Source: XYD1-FULL-39-28 sp964539855 (GTDB lineage: Bacteria > Patescibacteriota > Minisyncoccia > Minisyncoccales > Staskawiczbacteraceae). Taken from it: a stretch of DNA of 28,362 nucleotides. Within the stretch, counting starts at the first letter, position 1. Every line of letters begins with the position of its first letter. Positions 7,780 through 15,719 of this stretch are shown here, piece after piece. The stretch spans positions 1-28,362 of the forward strand of contig CAZIJR010000005.1 of NCBI GenBank assembly GCA_964539855.1. The letters are read 5' to 3'. A program made the position numbers and the translations under genes. Under the pieces are notes generated by a model. That model saw nothing but the letters and a program-made list of their open reading frames with translations. It made no database searches and was not told where the DNA came from.

Positions 7780-7815
7780 AAAAAAAGACCCCGCAATCCA
7801 TTACTGGACACGGGG
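7780..7815 (-). terminator. Intrinsic terminator, minus strand
   Basis: On the minus strand, CCCCG/CGGGG (7815-7811 with 7793-7789) and an inner TCCA/TGGA pairing form a hairpin followed closely by seven U (7786-7780). Nothing coding longer than about 25 codons ends here on the minus strand, which is why a small RNA is suspected. Confidence 0.7.
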
Positions 7816-7896
7816 CAGAGGCTCGACTAGCGGTTAATCGGCTGGCAGTAAGTTACCGTTTTTGTCCACCTTGATTTCTTCAACAAATGTCAAGTG

Positions 7897-7925
7897 TTGT
7901 GGGGGCAAGATATTTTTGGTATTAT
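7897..7925 (+). promoter_or_regulatory. Leaderless promoter of the alpha/beta hydrolase gene
   Basis: TTGTGG (7897-7902) and TATTAT (7920-7925) with a 17-bp spacer predict a transcription start at about 7932, only 3 nt before the ATG at 7935. No room is left for a ribosome binding site, so a leaderless mRNA is inferred. Confidence 0.6.
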
Positions 7926-7934
7926 TAAAAAATT

Positions 7935-8681
7935 ATGGAAGTGAATATTAATGGGGTCAAAACTAGTTACTTATCTTTTGGCACAGGCAAACCCTTTATT
8001 ATTTTGCATGGTTGGGGGTCAGCTTCTGACAGATGGATAACAGAGGCTGAAATTATTGCTGGAAAAGGGTACCAGGTAATTGTGCCCGATTTGCCTGGTT
8101 TTGGAGAGAGCGAAAAACTGGTTAGTCCGTGGAGAGTAAATGACTATTTAAAATGGCTGGAAGATTTTACAGCCGAGCTTCGCATCCAGGATTTTTACTT
8201 ACTCGGGTATTCTTTTGGTGGGGCGGTGGCAGCTAAAATGGCTGTAAAATATCCGCAAAGAATACAAAAACTATTTTTAGTTGCTTCAGCGGTGATACGC
8301 AAAAAATCCGCACAGAAAGATGTTTCTGCTGGTCTTGCAAAATTTATAAAACTTTTTTATTTCCTGCCATTTTACGCTTTTTTCAGAAAAGCTATCTACA
8401 AATTTATAATTAGAAAATCAGATTATGTTTACGCAGAGGGCGTAATGAAAGAAACTTATCTAAATGTAATTTCTGATGACGTTTCTTATAAACTATCTTT
8501 TATAAAAGTGCCCACAGTTATTATTTGGGGAGACAAAGACCAGTCTGTGCCAATTGAGGATGCGCATACTATAAACGAAAAAATAAAAAATTCTAAGCTC
8601 GTTATAATACCAGGGGCAGATCACTTAATGCATAAAAAATTGCCCGAACTTTTGGCCGAAAAGATAATAGAGAATATGTGA
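7935..8681 (+). CDS. Alpha/beta hydrolase
   Basis: A 248-residue alpha/beta-hydrolase-fold enzyme. The oxyanion-hole motif is HGWGSASDRW, the nucleophile elbow is GYSFGG with Ser93, the acid is in WGDKDQSVP (Asp202 most likely) and the histidine is His230 in GADHLMH. The triad is complete, with a cap region at about 125-180. No signal peptide, so cytoplasmic or membrane-associated. It resembles the MhpC/PldB-type esterases; the substrate cannot be read from sequence. It is the first gene after a leaderless promoter and 91 nt ahead of the murF-like gene, with a repeated hairpin element in between. Confidence 0.88.
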   Translation: MEVNINGVKTSYLSFGTGKPFIILHGWGSASDRWITEAEIIAGKGYQVIVPDLPGFGESEKLVSPWRVNDYLKWLEDFTAELRIQDFYLLGYSFGGAVAAKMAVKYPQRIQKLFLVASAVIRKKSAQKDVSAGLAKFIKLFYFLPFYAFFRKAIYKFIIRKSDYVYAEGVMKETYLNVISDDVSYKLSFIKVPTVIIWGDKDQSVPIEDAHTINEKIKNSKLVIIPGADHLMHKKLPELLAEKIIENM

Positions 8682-8689
8682 ACACACTC

Positions 8690-8761
8690 GGCAATCAAAC
8701 TTTTTTCCGGCTATCTGGCACTTCGTGTCTCAGAGGCCTGCAAAAAGTCTATTGCCTCGCT
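8690..8761 (+). repeat. Intergenic hairpin repeat, copy 1
   Basis: A ~72-nt imperfect palindrome (GGCAAT...ATTGCC outside, ACTTTTT/AAAAAGT, then GGC/GCC and TCTG/CAGA around a CACTTCGTG tip). It is about 95% identical over 65 nt to a copy at 18431-18495 (minus strand). The T/A pair in the inner stem is A/T in the other copy, a compensatory change that keeps pairing. It ends 11 nt before the murF-like start codon and lies in the same orientation as that gene. Confidence 0.85.
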
Positions 8762-8772
8762 AAGTTCTAATT

Positions 8773-10395
8773 ATGTTTTTGTTTTTGACTACTCTTTGGT
8801 TTTTTTGGGAGCTAAAATACGTTCTTTTTTGGCTGTATTTATGGCAGTTAAAAGAATATCATTTTGGTAGATTTGTTGACCATTTCAGTACCTCTAAAGG
8901 AAAGAAATTGTTATTCGGCTATGCCCAGATTTTCAAACTTTTTTTGCTTTTATTTCTACTACTAAACAACAGCTTATTTTCATATTTGTTCTCCATTTTA
9001 TTTATAGTTTATTCTGTTGAATGTATACTTTTTTTAAGGCAGTTATTTTTAAAATCATTTAAAAAGCCCGTTGGAACTTACAAAATTCTTTTCTTATCCC
9101 TAATCTCATTCGCAGTTGTTATAGTATTTTTAAAATGGATATTTAGCTTTAAAGACGAGCTACAGGTGCCTTGGCTTATTACATTCGATATTTTAACTCC
9201 GGTAATTATTTCCGCGATAGTGCTTTTATTCCAGCCCGGTTTTGTTGCAATGCGGAAAAAAACCTTACACCAAGCAACCGAGAAAATAAAAAAAATAAAA
9301 TCGGTAAGCGGACTAAGAGTCATTGCAATCACGGGCTCTTACGGAAAAACATCAACAAAAGAATTTTTGGCAACTATATTGTCAAAAAAGTATAAGGTTT
9401 TATCTACAAAGGAACACCAGAATTCCGAAATTGGCATAGCTAGAGCTATTTTAAACGATTTAAACCCAAGCCACGACTTTTTTATTGCCGAAGTTGGTGC
9501 GTATAATAAAGGCAAGGTTAAGGAAGTTTGTAGAATGATTATGCCAAAAATAGGTGTTGTGACAGGCATTAATCAGCAACACCTGGCACTTTTTGGCTCA
9601 ATGGAAAACCTACTTTCTGCAGAAGGAGGAGGAGAACTGCTTGAATCTTTGCCAAAGGATGGAATAATTTTTGTAAACGGAGAAAATAAATATTGTTTAG
9701 ATCTTATTAAAAAAAGCAATAAATTACCAGAAGCCCAAGAAAAAATTTATGCTCTAACAAAAAAATCTGTCAACGCTGATATTTTGGCTGATGGTATTGA
9801 CGTTAAAAAGAACAGTGTTTCTTTTTTAGCTATGAACAGAAAAAATGAAATGGCACATTTTGGAGCCAAGGTTTTAGGAGAACATAATGTCCAGAATCTT
9901 TTAGGAGCTATTTTAGTAGCAAACGAATTAGGAATGAGCTTTGAAGAAATTGCTTCTGCCTTGCAGGATATAAAACAAAATCAGTCTGGAATGGTTTTAA
10001 AAAACGGAAAACATGGTATGAATATTATAGACTCGTCTTACTCTGCAAATCCAGACGGGGTTGTTGCTGATTTGGAATATTTAAAAATATTTCCAAATAA
10101 AAAAATTATTGTTATGCCTTGCTTAATTGAGCTTGGTAAAGAGTCAGGAATAATCCATCAAAGGCTGGGTAAAAAAATTGGAGAAGTTTGCGATATGGCC
10201 ATAATAACCAGCAAGGATTATTTTAGTGAAATTAAAAAAGGCGCTATGTCAGCGGGTATGGCTGAAAAAAATGTTATATTAAATGAAAATCCACAGGAAA
10301 TTTATTCGGCTATAACAACATTTTGTAAGTCTGACGACGCCGTTTTACTGGAAGGTCGCGTCCCCAAAGAATTAGTTAGTTTATTAAGTAAATGA
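8773..10395 (+). CDS. murF: MurF-like Mur ligase with membrane N-terminal domain
   Basis: An ATP-dependent amide ligase of the Mur family, probably adding D-Ala-D-Ala to the UDP-MurNAc tripeptide. Of 540 residues, the first ~160 form about four to five membrane helices, replacing the usual soluble UDP-binding N-terminal domain. The ATPase domain follows with TGSYGKTSTK (Lys192), then EHQNSEIGIA, AEVGAYNKG and GEHNVQNLLGA. The C-terminal domain has IIDSSYSANPDGV, close to the MurF signature DDSYNANP. The kept MurF signature supports the specificity, but the absent canonical N-domain leaves it open; other membrane-fused Mur-type ligases are possible. The stop overlaps the next start (ATGA). Confidence 0.8.
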   Translation: MFLFLTTLWFFWELKYVLFWLYLWQLKEYHFGRFVDHFSTSKGKKLLFGYAQIFKLFLLLFLLLNNSLFSYLFSILFIVYSVECILFLRQLFLKSFKKPVGTYKILFLSLISFAVVIVFLKWIFSFKDELQVPWLITFDILTPVIISAIVLLFQPGFVAMRKKTLHQATEKIKKIKSVSGLRVIAITGSYGKTSTKEFLATILSKKYKVLSTKEHQNSEIGIARAILNDLNPSHDFFIAEVGAYNKGKVKEVCRMIMPKIGVVTGINQQHLALFGSMENLLSAEGGGELLESLPKDGIIFVNGENKYCLDLIKKSNKLPEAQEKIYALTKKSVNADILADGIDVKKNSVSFLAMNRKNEMAHFGAKVLGEHNVQNLLGAILVANELGMSFEEIASALQDIKQNQSGMVLKNGKHGMNIIDSSYSANPDGVVADLEYLKIFPNKKIIVMPCLIELGKESGIIHQRLGKKIGEVCDMAIITSKDYFSEIKKGAMSAGMAEKNVILNENPQEIYSAITTFCKSDDAVLLEGRVPKELVSLLSK

Positions 10396-11651
10396 GTTAT
10401 TTTAAACCAGTTTCAATTTCATTGTCGCCGAACGTAGAAAAAGACGATGTAAGACTCGCTCTTAATTTGGTTATACGGCCTTGGTTGTGGAAACGCGGAA
10501 AAACTATTACTGAATTAGAGGAGCGATTTAGGCAATATTTGGGAGTAAAACATGCAGTATCTTTTAATAGCGGACGAAGTGCGCTTTACGCTATTTTAAG
10601 GGCCTTAGGAGAAGCAGAAGGTAATAAGGTGCTGATGCAGGCTTTTACCTGTAATGCCGCCATAAACCCAGTTTTATGGGCTGAAATGACGCCTGAATAT
10701 GTGGATTGCGACAATAACACCTTTAATATAGATATTGAAGATTTAAGGCGTAAAATTACCCCTGACACTAAAATTTTGATGGTCCAACATACATTTGGCC
10801 AGCCAGCCGATATGGATGAGGTTATGGCTATTGTACAGCAAAACAATCTAACGTTGATAGAAGACTGTGCGCATGCCTTGGGTGCAAAATATAATAGGCA
10901 AAAAGTCGGTACATTTGGAAAAGCGTCATTTTTTAGTTTTTCGCGAGATAAGGTAATTTCTTCTGTTTACGGCGGAATGGCAGTAACAAATGATGAACAA
11001 ATTGGTAAAAAATTACTGGAAATACAGAAAAACCTTGGTGTGCCAAAAACATATTGGGTTATCCAACAAATTTTACATCCAATTCTTTTAAACTATATAA
11101 TTTTGCCACTTTATAATTTTTGTGATTTAGGGAAAATATTTTTAGTTTTATCGCAATGGGTTCATATTTTATCAAAAGCAGTTCATTGGAAGGAAAAAAG
11201 GGGACTAAAGCCAGATTATTTTCCAAAAGCATTGCCAAACGCCTTGGCAATAATGGCCTTAAACCAATTTAATAAATTGGATATGTTTTACAACCATAGA
11301 AAAAAGCTTTTTAAATTTTATAATGAAAATTTAAGAAATACTTCATTTGTTTTGCCTGTGGTGGAAATGGGTGCAGAGCCGAGTTATTTGCGTTATACGG
11401 TAAAGCACAAAAACGCTCAGGATATAATTTATGAATCGTGGCACAAGCAAAATATTCTGCTAGGAGACTGGTATACAACTCCAATTGCTCCTTATGATAC
11501 AAAACTGGAGGAAATGCATTATAAAATGGGAATGTGCCCAAATGCCGAATTGTGTGCAAAAAGGACATTAAATTTACCTACGCATATAAATATTTCAATG
11601 GAGGACGCACAAAGAATTGTAGATTTTCTAAAAAAGTATGGCAAAGCGTAA
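10392..11651 (+). CDS. DegT/DnrJ/EryC1/StrS-family PLP aminotransferase
   Basis: A 419-residue fold-type I PLP enzyme of the sugar aminotransferase family. Visible elements are the phosphate-cup region FNSGRSALYAILRAL, Asp158 in LIEDCAHALGA (contacts the pyridine nitrogen) and the Schiff-base lysine Lys187 in SFSRDKV, followed by YGGMAV. Family members aminate nucleotide-linked keto sugars for glycans, though some act on other substrates. A long insertion at about 215-275, rich in hydrophobic and aromatic residues, departs from the usual DegT core. It overlaps murF by 4 nt and the Nudix gene by 14 nt, so it is translated as part of the wall operon; a role in amino-sugar synthesis for envelope glycans is inferred. 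Confidence 0.88.
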   Translation: MSYFKPVSISLSPNVEKDDVRLALNLVIRPWLWKRGKTITELEERFRQYLGVKHAVSFNSGRSALYAILRALGEAEGNKVLMQAFTCNAAINPVLWAEMTPEYVDCDNNTFNIDIEDLRRKITPDTKILMVQHTFGQPADMDEVMAIVQQNNLTLIEDCAHALGAKYNRQKVGTFGKASFFSFSRDKVISSVYGGMAVTNDEQIGKKLLEIQKNLGVPKTYWVIQQILHPILLNYIILPLYNFCDLGKIFLVLSQWVHILSKAVHWKEKRGLKPDYFPKALPNALAIMALNQFNKLDMFYNHRKKLFKFYNENLRNTSFVLPVVEMGAEPSYLRYTVKHKNAQDIIYESWHKQNILLGDWYTTPIAPYDTKLEEMHYKMGMCPNAELCAKRTLNLPTHINISMEDAQRIVDFLKKYGKA

Positions 11652-12120
11652 AAGCATATCAGTTTGGATTGTTTTAAAAGACGGTAAAAATAAAGGAAAA
11701 ATTGCGTTGCAAAGAAGGTCTCCTAGAGATATAAGTTTTCATTATATATATCAAGCCACATGGAGTGGAAAAGGAGAAGTCGGAGAAAGCGTAATGGACG
11801 CCGTAAAGCGGGAATGTAAAGAAGAGTTAGGGCAAAATTTTTATGAAAATTTTAATTTTTTAAAGTTAAAATTAGTTTTAAAAGAAAAATTTATTTGGGA
11901 AAACACAGATGAAATATGGGATCGTTACAATTATACATATGAAATCAATGAAACAAGATTAAATACTGCGAAGCTACACGATGGAGCATTTGACAAATTT
12001 ACTTTTGTAGAAAAAGAAACCTTATTTTATCCAATTAACTCAAAAAAGAATCCTAAAAATAATATCGTCTTATTTAACGACCAGTATAAAATTCTAAACA
12101 AACTTTTAAATGCAGCTTAA
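11638..12120 (+). CDS. Nudix hydrolase
   Basis: A 160-residue protein with a complete Nudix box (residues 44-66: Gly44, Glu50, then RECKEELGQ), which binds metal and cleaves nucleoside-diphosphate-X bonds. The surrounding residues (IALQRRS, then ATWSGKGEVG) resemble isopentenyl-diphosphate isomerase/YfcD-type members more than the 8-oxo-dGTP group, but substrate prediction is not safe. It overlaps the aminotransferase gene by 14 nt and the FemX-like gene by 11 nt, tying it to envelope synthesis by position only. No Shine-Dalgarno sequence. Confidence 0.88.
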   Translation: MAKRKSISVWIVLKDGKNKGKIALQRRSPRDISFHYIYQATWSGKGEVGESVMDAVKRECKEELGQNFYENFNFLKLKLVLKEKFIWENTDEIWDRYNYTYEINETRLNTAKLHDGAFDKFTFVEKETLFYPINSKKNPKNNIVLFNDQYKILNKLLNAA

Positions 12121-13147
12121 AGAAATAACAAATAAAAACGAGTGGGAGGGATTTTTGGCGCAGATTGCAGAAAAAACATTTTTACAGTCCTGGAATTGGG
12201 GCGAGTTTAATTTGGGAATGGGAAGCAATGTCTGGCGATTTGGAGCATATAGCAACGGAAAAGTTATCGCAGTTGTTCTGGTTATAAAAGTATCTGCCAG
12301 ACGAGGAACATTTCTGTTTTTACCTCATGGCCCGGTCCTGATGGATGGACTGGCGGTAAAGGATAAAAAAGAAATTTTAGAATTAATTTTATTACACTTA
12401 AACGATATTGCCAAGCAGGAAAAAGCCAGTTTTATCAGGATTTCTTCGCTATTTTTAAGGAATGAAGAAAATGAAAATATCTTTACGGATTTAGGGTTTA
12501 GGCCCTCGCCCATGCACGCCAGCGCTTATGAAGCGACCTGGAAACTAGATATTTCCCCAGTAGAAGAGGAATTACTAAAGAATATGCGTAAAACAACCCG
12601 CTATTTAATTAAACGAGCTGCCGAAAATAAAGATATTGAAATTGTAAAAAGTACAGACATAAAAGATGCCCAAATTTATCAGGAATTAAACCGAGCGGTT
12701 TCAAAACGACAAAATTTTGTTCCGTTTTCTGATGAATTTATAAAAAACGAATTTGAAATTTTTGGCAACGACAAACAAACCCTTTTTATTTTTGGAAAAC
12801 ATAAAGGAGAGATTGCAGCTGGTGCTATGATTATTATTTGGCAAGGGGTTGGATTTTATCATCAAGCTGCTTCTCTGGGAAAATTTTCAAAATATTCCAT
12901 ACCTTATTTATTGCAGTGGGAGGCGATAAAAGAAGCAAAAAAGAGGGGATGCCTTACTTATGACTTTTGGGGATTTACTGACCCAGAAAAATTCTCTCAT
13001 CATCCCTGGTCTGGTCCGACTTTATTCAAAATGGGTTTTGGTGGATATAAAAAGGAGTATGTAAAAACACAAGACTTTGTTTTGTCTAATAAGTACTGGA
13101 TAAATTATATAATAGAAAAGTTTAGAAAAATAAAAAGAGGTTTATAG
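12110..13147 (+). CDS. FemX/FemAB-family peptidoglycan bridge aminoacyltransferase
   Basis: A 345-residue protein of the FemABX family (tandem GNAT-like folds). These use aminoacyl-tRNA to add amino acids to the stem-peptide side chain of lipid II. Family features are FLQSWNWGEF near the N-terminus, FLPHGPVL, the segment RKTTRYLIKRAAE, and the C-terminal YDFWGFTDPEKF with FKMGFGGYKKEYV. No coiled-coil arm of the FemA type is apparent, so a FemX-like form is likely. It follows MurF and precedes FtsQ, which fits a role in peptidoglycan cross-bridge formation; which amino acid is added cannot be told. Confidence 0.9.
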   Translation: MQLKEITNKNEWEGFLAQIAEKTFLQSWNWGEFNLGMGSNVWRFGAYSNGKVIAVVLVIKVSARRGTFLFLPHGPVLMDGLAVKDKKEILELILLHLNDIAKQEKASFIRISSLFLRNEENENIFTDLGFRPSPMHASAYEATWKLDISPVEEELLKNMRKTTRYLIKRAAENKDIEIVKSTDIKDAQIYQELNRAVSKRQNFVPFSDEFIKNEFEIFGNDKQTLFIFGKHKGEIAAGAMIIIWQGVGFYHQAASLGKFSKYSIPYLLQWEAIKEAKKRGCLTYDFWGFTDPEKFSHHPWSGPTLFKMGFGGYKKEYVKTQDFVLSNKYWINYIIEKFRKIKRGL

Positions 13148-13148
13148 C

Positions 13149-13985
13149 GTGTCATACAGAAAAAAACATATTAAAAACAAGCTAGACAGAATAAAACAAA
13201 AAAAACCCATATTTCTAAAGTTGTGGTTTTGGATTTTATTTTTATCTTGTATTTTGTTAGTATTGTCAATTTATTTTTTATTGTTTTATCGCGGTATTCA
13301 AATAGAAGATATAATTATTTCAGGAAACGAAAAAATTGAAACTCAAGATTTAAGGAATTTTGCGTCGCAAGAAATTAACATTAAACTAATTGATTTTGGG
13401 TTTTTAAAACTAGGTACAAAAAGCATTCTCTTGATTAATTCCGATAAAGTAACCCAAAATATTTTAAATAAATTTCCTATAATAGAGAAATTAAGTTTAA
13501 GTAAAAAATACCCAAAAACATTAGTGCTTGGCATTGCTGAGCGAAAACCCATAGGCGCTTACTGCGTAGCGGAGAGCGAAGAACAAGTGTGCTTTTTAAT
13601 TGATACCAACGGAGTAACATTTGAAAAGCTGGGCGTAGTTCCGGATAATATTACCATTGTGCGACAATCGATTGAAGGTAGGCAAGCTCTTACCGGCGAG
13701 GAGATCGTTGACAAAAATATAATCAACGCAATAGCTGAGATCCAGAAAAACCTAAAAAATAATTTTCAAATAGACCTAAAAGAAGCATTAATTACCAGTC
13801 CGCTAAGAATAAATATTACAACCAACGAAAACTGGCTGATATATTTTAACCTAGACTCAGATTCAGATATCAACGCACAGCTTGTTAAGTTAAACCTTTT
13901 GCTAAAAGAGGAGATATCTACTGAAAGCAGGAAAAATCTGCAATATATAGACCTAAGGTTTAAAGATAGGGCGTTCTATAAATAA
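13149..13985 (+). CDS. ftsQ: FtsQ/DivIB-like cell division protein
   Basis: A 278-residue bitopic protein: basic cytoplasmic N-terminus, one membrane helix at about 22-47, then a POTRA domain (IQIEDIIISGNEKIETQDL onwards, about 48-118) and an FtsQ-type beta domain with LVLGIAERKPIGAY. FtsQ/DivIB joins FtsL and FtsB at the septum. It starts with GTG, and unlike nearly all other genes here it has a plausible Shine-Dalgarno sequence (AGAGG, 13136-13140, 8 nt before the start) inside the end of the FemX gene. It is the last gene of the wall operon; the CAP promoter begins 12 nt after its stop. Confidence 0.85.
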   Translation: MSYRKKHIKNKLDRIKQKKPIFLKLWFWILFLSCILLVLSIYFLLFYRGIQIEDIIISGNEKIETQDLRNFASQEINIKLIDFGFLKLGTKSILLINSDKVTQNILNKFPIIEKLSLSKKYPKTLVLGIAERKPIGAYCVAESEEQVCFLIDTNGVTFEKLGVVPDNITIVRQSIEGRQALTGEEIVDKNIINAIAEIQKNLKNNFQIDLKEALITSPLRINITTNENWLIYFNLDSDSDINAQLVKLNLLLKEEISTESRKNLQYIDLRFKDRAFYK

Positions 13986-13996
13986 ACAGAAAGAAG

Positions 13997-14025
13997 TTGA
14001 CAAAAAACCCTTAATGGTTTATTAT
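13997..14025 (+). promoter_or_regulatory. Leaderless promoter of the CAP gene
   Basis: Perfect TTGACA (13997-14002), 17-bp spacer, TATTAT (14020-14025). The predicted start (about 14032) coincides with the ATG at 14033, so the mRNA should have no leader. This is the clearest of several such promoters in the window. Confidence 0.75.
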
Positions 14026-14032
14026 AAAGATA

Positions 14033-14953
14033 ATGACATTACGGGACTTATCAGGCTTAGCAATTAGATTTCTGCAGGGCAATATTCTATTATATTGCGT
14101 TATTTGTTTGCTTGTTTTGAAGATTGCGACTACAATCGCTTTTTTCAGTTTTCCTCAAAGTATATTTTTTGCAGACATATCAAGAGCTGTTTTAATAAAT
14201 CTTGTTAACCAAGGAAGGGAGGCAGCAGGAGTGAGCCCATTGGCCGAAAACGAAAAATTGGATCAGGCCGCGTTTTTAAAAGCTCAAGATATGATTAATG
14301 ATCAGTATTTTGACCACACAAGCCCGACAGGAACAACTCCATGGCACTGGTTTTCTGAAGCAGGGTATGATTATTACTACGCCGGAGAAAATTTAGCAGT
14401 GGGCTTTTACGATTCTACTGAGGTTTATCAGGCATGGATAAATTCACCCACTCACAAGGAAAACACACTGAACGCAAATTATAAGGAGATAGGAATCGCT
14501 GTTTTACCTGGTTTTGGCAGAAACAACGCTACTGTTGTGGTGCAACTTTTTGCAAGCCCAAAACTGCAAATTGTAAAAACTTCAGATGATGATGCAAAGC
14601 CCATTAATGAAACCATTAACATAGACGAAGAGAAAAGCTCAAAAATTCCCAGCTACGTACCTGTGGGTTTACCGATGGTTTTGGGAGAAGCAAAAAATTT
14701 GGGAAACAACAATTTTTATTCCAAAATAACCAATTATGTGTTATACAACCATGAGGGGCTTTTGCGGGCGATTGTTTACGGCGTTGCGCTTATTGTAATT
14801 GGCACACTATATACCGCCATAATATTTAATGAAACAGGGTTCAAAAAGAATTTTATTTTAAGAGCTACTATCTTGGTGTTGGTTTTATCGGCCGCTATTC
14901 TGATTGATAAAGATACGATAATTTTATTTTTGCCTCATCAAATAATTATTTAA
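14033..14953 (+). CDS. CAP (SCP/YkwD-like) domain membrane protein
   Basis: A 306-residue protein: N-terminal membrane segment (about 18-48), an extracellular CAP domain (about 52-180), a linker, and two C-terminal membrane helices (about 240-265 and 272-300). The CAP cavity residues are all present: His95 in DHTSP, Glu119 in GENLA, Glu130 and His141 in SPTHKENTLN. Bacterial CAP proteins are secreted or surface-bound, with poorly known roles in adhesion, wall or protein processing. It has a leaderless promoter, and the sortase gene begins immediately after its stop, so the two are cotranscribed. Confidence 0.9.
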   Translation: MTLRDLSGLAIRFLQGNILLYCVICLLVLKIATTIAFFSFPQSIFFADISRAVLINLVNQGREAAGVSPLAENEKLDQAAFLKAQDMINDQYFDHTSPTGTTPWHWFSEAGYDYYYAGENLAVGFYDSTEVYQAWINSPTHKENTLNANYKEIGIAVLPGFGRNNATVVVQLFASPKLQIVKTSDDDAKPINETINIDEEKSSKIPSYVPVGLPMVLGEAKNLGNNNFYSKITNYVLYNHEGLLRAIVYGVALIVIGTLYTAIIFNETGFKKNFILRATILVLVLSAAILIDKDTIILFLPHQIII

Positions 14954-15634
14954 ATGAATAAAAAAAATATAAAAACGATATTCAAGGTAGCAGTTGTTAT
15001 ATATATGGCAAGTTTTTTAATTATAAACTGGAACGATGTTTCATGGATTTTTAATTATAAGGCAGTTTATGGATTAACCAGCGATTTTTTCAACCCGTAT
15101 CCTGCGATCGATGCCTCAGCTATGCAGCCGTATTTTTATCCAAATCATGGGCAGTTAGCATCAACCAATCAAGAAAAAGTAATAAAAACTACCTATACTG
15201 ACAAACAAAACACATTAGAAATACCTAAAATATCTGTTATAACACCAATAATTTTTTCCAGTAGCGTCGAGACAAACTCAATTATGAAGGATTTGGACAC
15301 AGGAGTTGTCTATTATCCAGGCTCTGTGTATCCTGGCCAAAGTGGGCAAATTGTAATTTTAGGGCATTCAGCTCCTGTTGGCTGGCCTAAAATCAAACAC
15401 GATTGGGTTTTTAGTGATCTTGAAAAACTTGAAATTGGAGATAAGATTTTGATTGACTTGAATAATAAACAATACACATATATAGTAAAGCAAAAAAATG
15501 TTATTAAAAAAGGAGCCGATATAACAGCAGTCGGTCTGACGGCGGACAATAATGTCCTAACATTGATAAGTTGTTGGCCTCCAGGAAAAGACTACCAGAG
15601 AATTGCGGTGTCAGCTGAACTCCAGATAAAATAG
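14954..15634 (+). CDS. Sortase (transpeptidase)
   Basis: A 226-residue sortase: membrane anchor at about 8-28, then the beta-barrel catalytic domain beginning LEIPKISVITPI. The catalytic triad is readable: His138 in ILGHSAP, Cys207 in TLISCWPP and Arg216 in DYQRIAV. The TLxSC arrangement and N-terminal anchor fit the class D/E-like single-domain sortases. Sortases cleave a short C-terminal signal on a secreted protein and link it to the wall. The start codon follows the CAP stop with no gap. The Cys-rich surface protein next door, with its own promoter, is the obvious candidate substrate. Confidence 0.92.
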   Translation: MNKKNIKTIFKVAVVIYMASFLIINWNDVSWIFNYKAVYGLTSDFFNPYPAIDASAMQPYFYPNHGQLASTNQEKVIKTTYTDKQNTLEIPKISVITPIIFSSSVETNSIMKDLDTGVVYYPGSVYPGQSGQIVILGHSAPVGWPKIKHDWVFSDLEKLEIGDKILIDLNNKQYTYIVKQKNVIKKGADITAVGLTADNNVLTLISCWPPGKDYQRIAVSAELQIK

Positions 15635-15642
15635 CCATAACG

Positions 15643-15671
15643 TTGACATCTTCTTCAAAATATGATAAAGA
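15643..15671 (+). promoter_or_regulatory. Promoter of the Cys-rich surface protein gene
   Basis: Perfect TTGACA (15643-15648) and TAAAGA (15666-15671) with a 17-bp spacer, helped by a TGA extended -10 (TGATAAAGA). The predicted leader is about 42 nt, longer than for most genes here, with only a weak AGG before the ATG. Confidence 0.5.
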
Positions 15672-15719
15672 GTAATAGAAATCAATATTACAAAAATTTA
15701 ATAAATAGGCAATAAACAT

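Larger units (their letters stand above)
7780..7925 (-). ncRNA. Putative small RNA or mini-ORF transcript
   Basis: A minus-strand promoter candidate (TTGACC-17-CATAAT, 7932-7960) and a minus-strand intrinsic terminator (7780-7815) bracket about 145 nt. Within it lies a 19-codon frame (7834-7893) starting with TTG, reading LTFVEEIKVDKNGNLLPAD and then TAA, without a Shine-Dalgarno sequence. The transcript would start inside the leaderless promoter and start codon of the alpha/beta hydrolase gene on the other strand, so the two should interfere. It could be a small RNA, a peptide gene or a remnant. The terminator is the strongest evidence. Confidence 0.4.
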
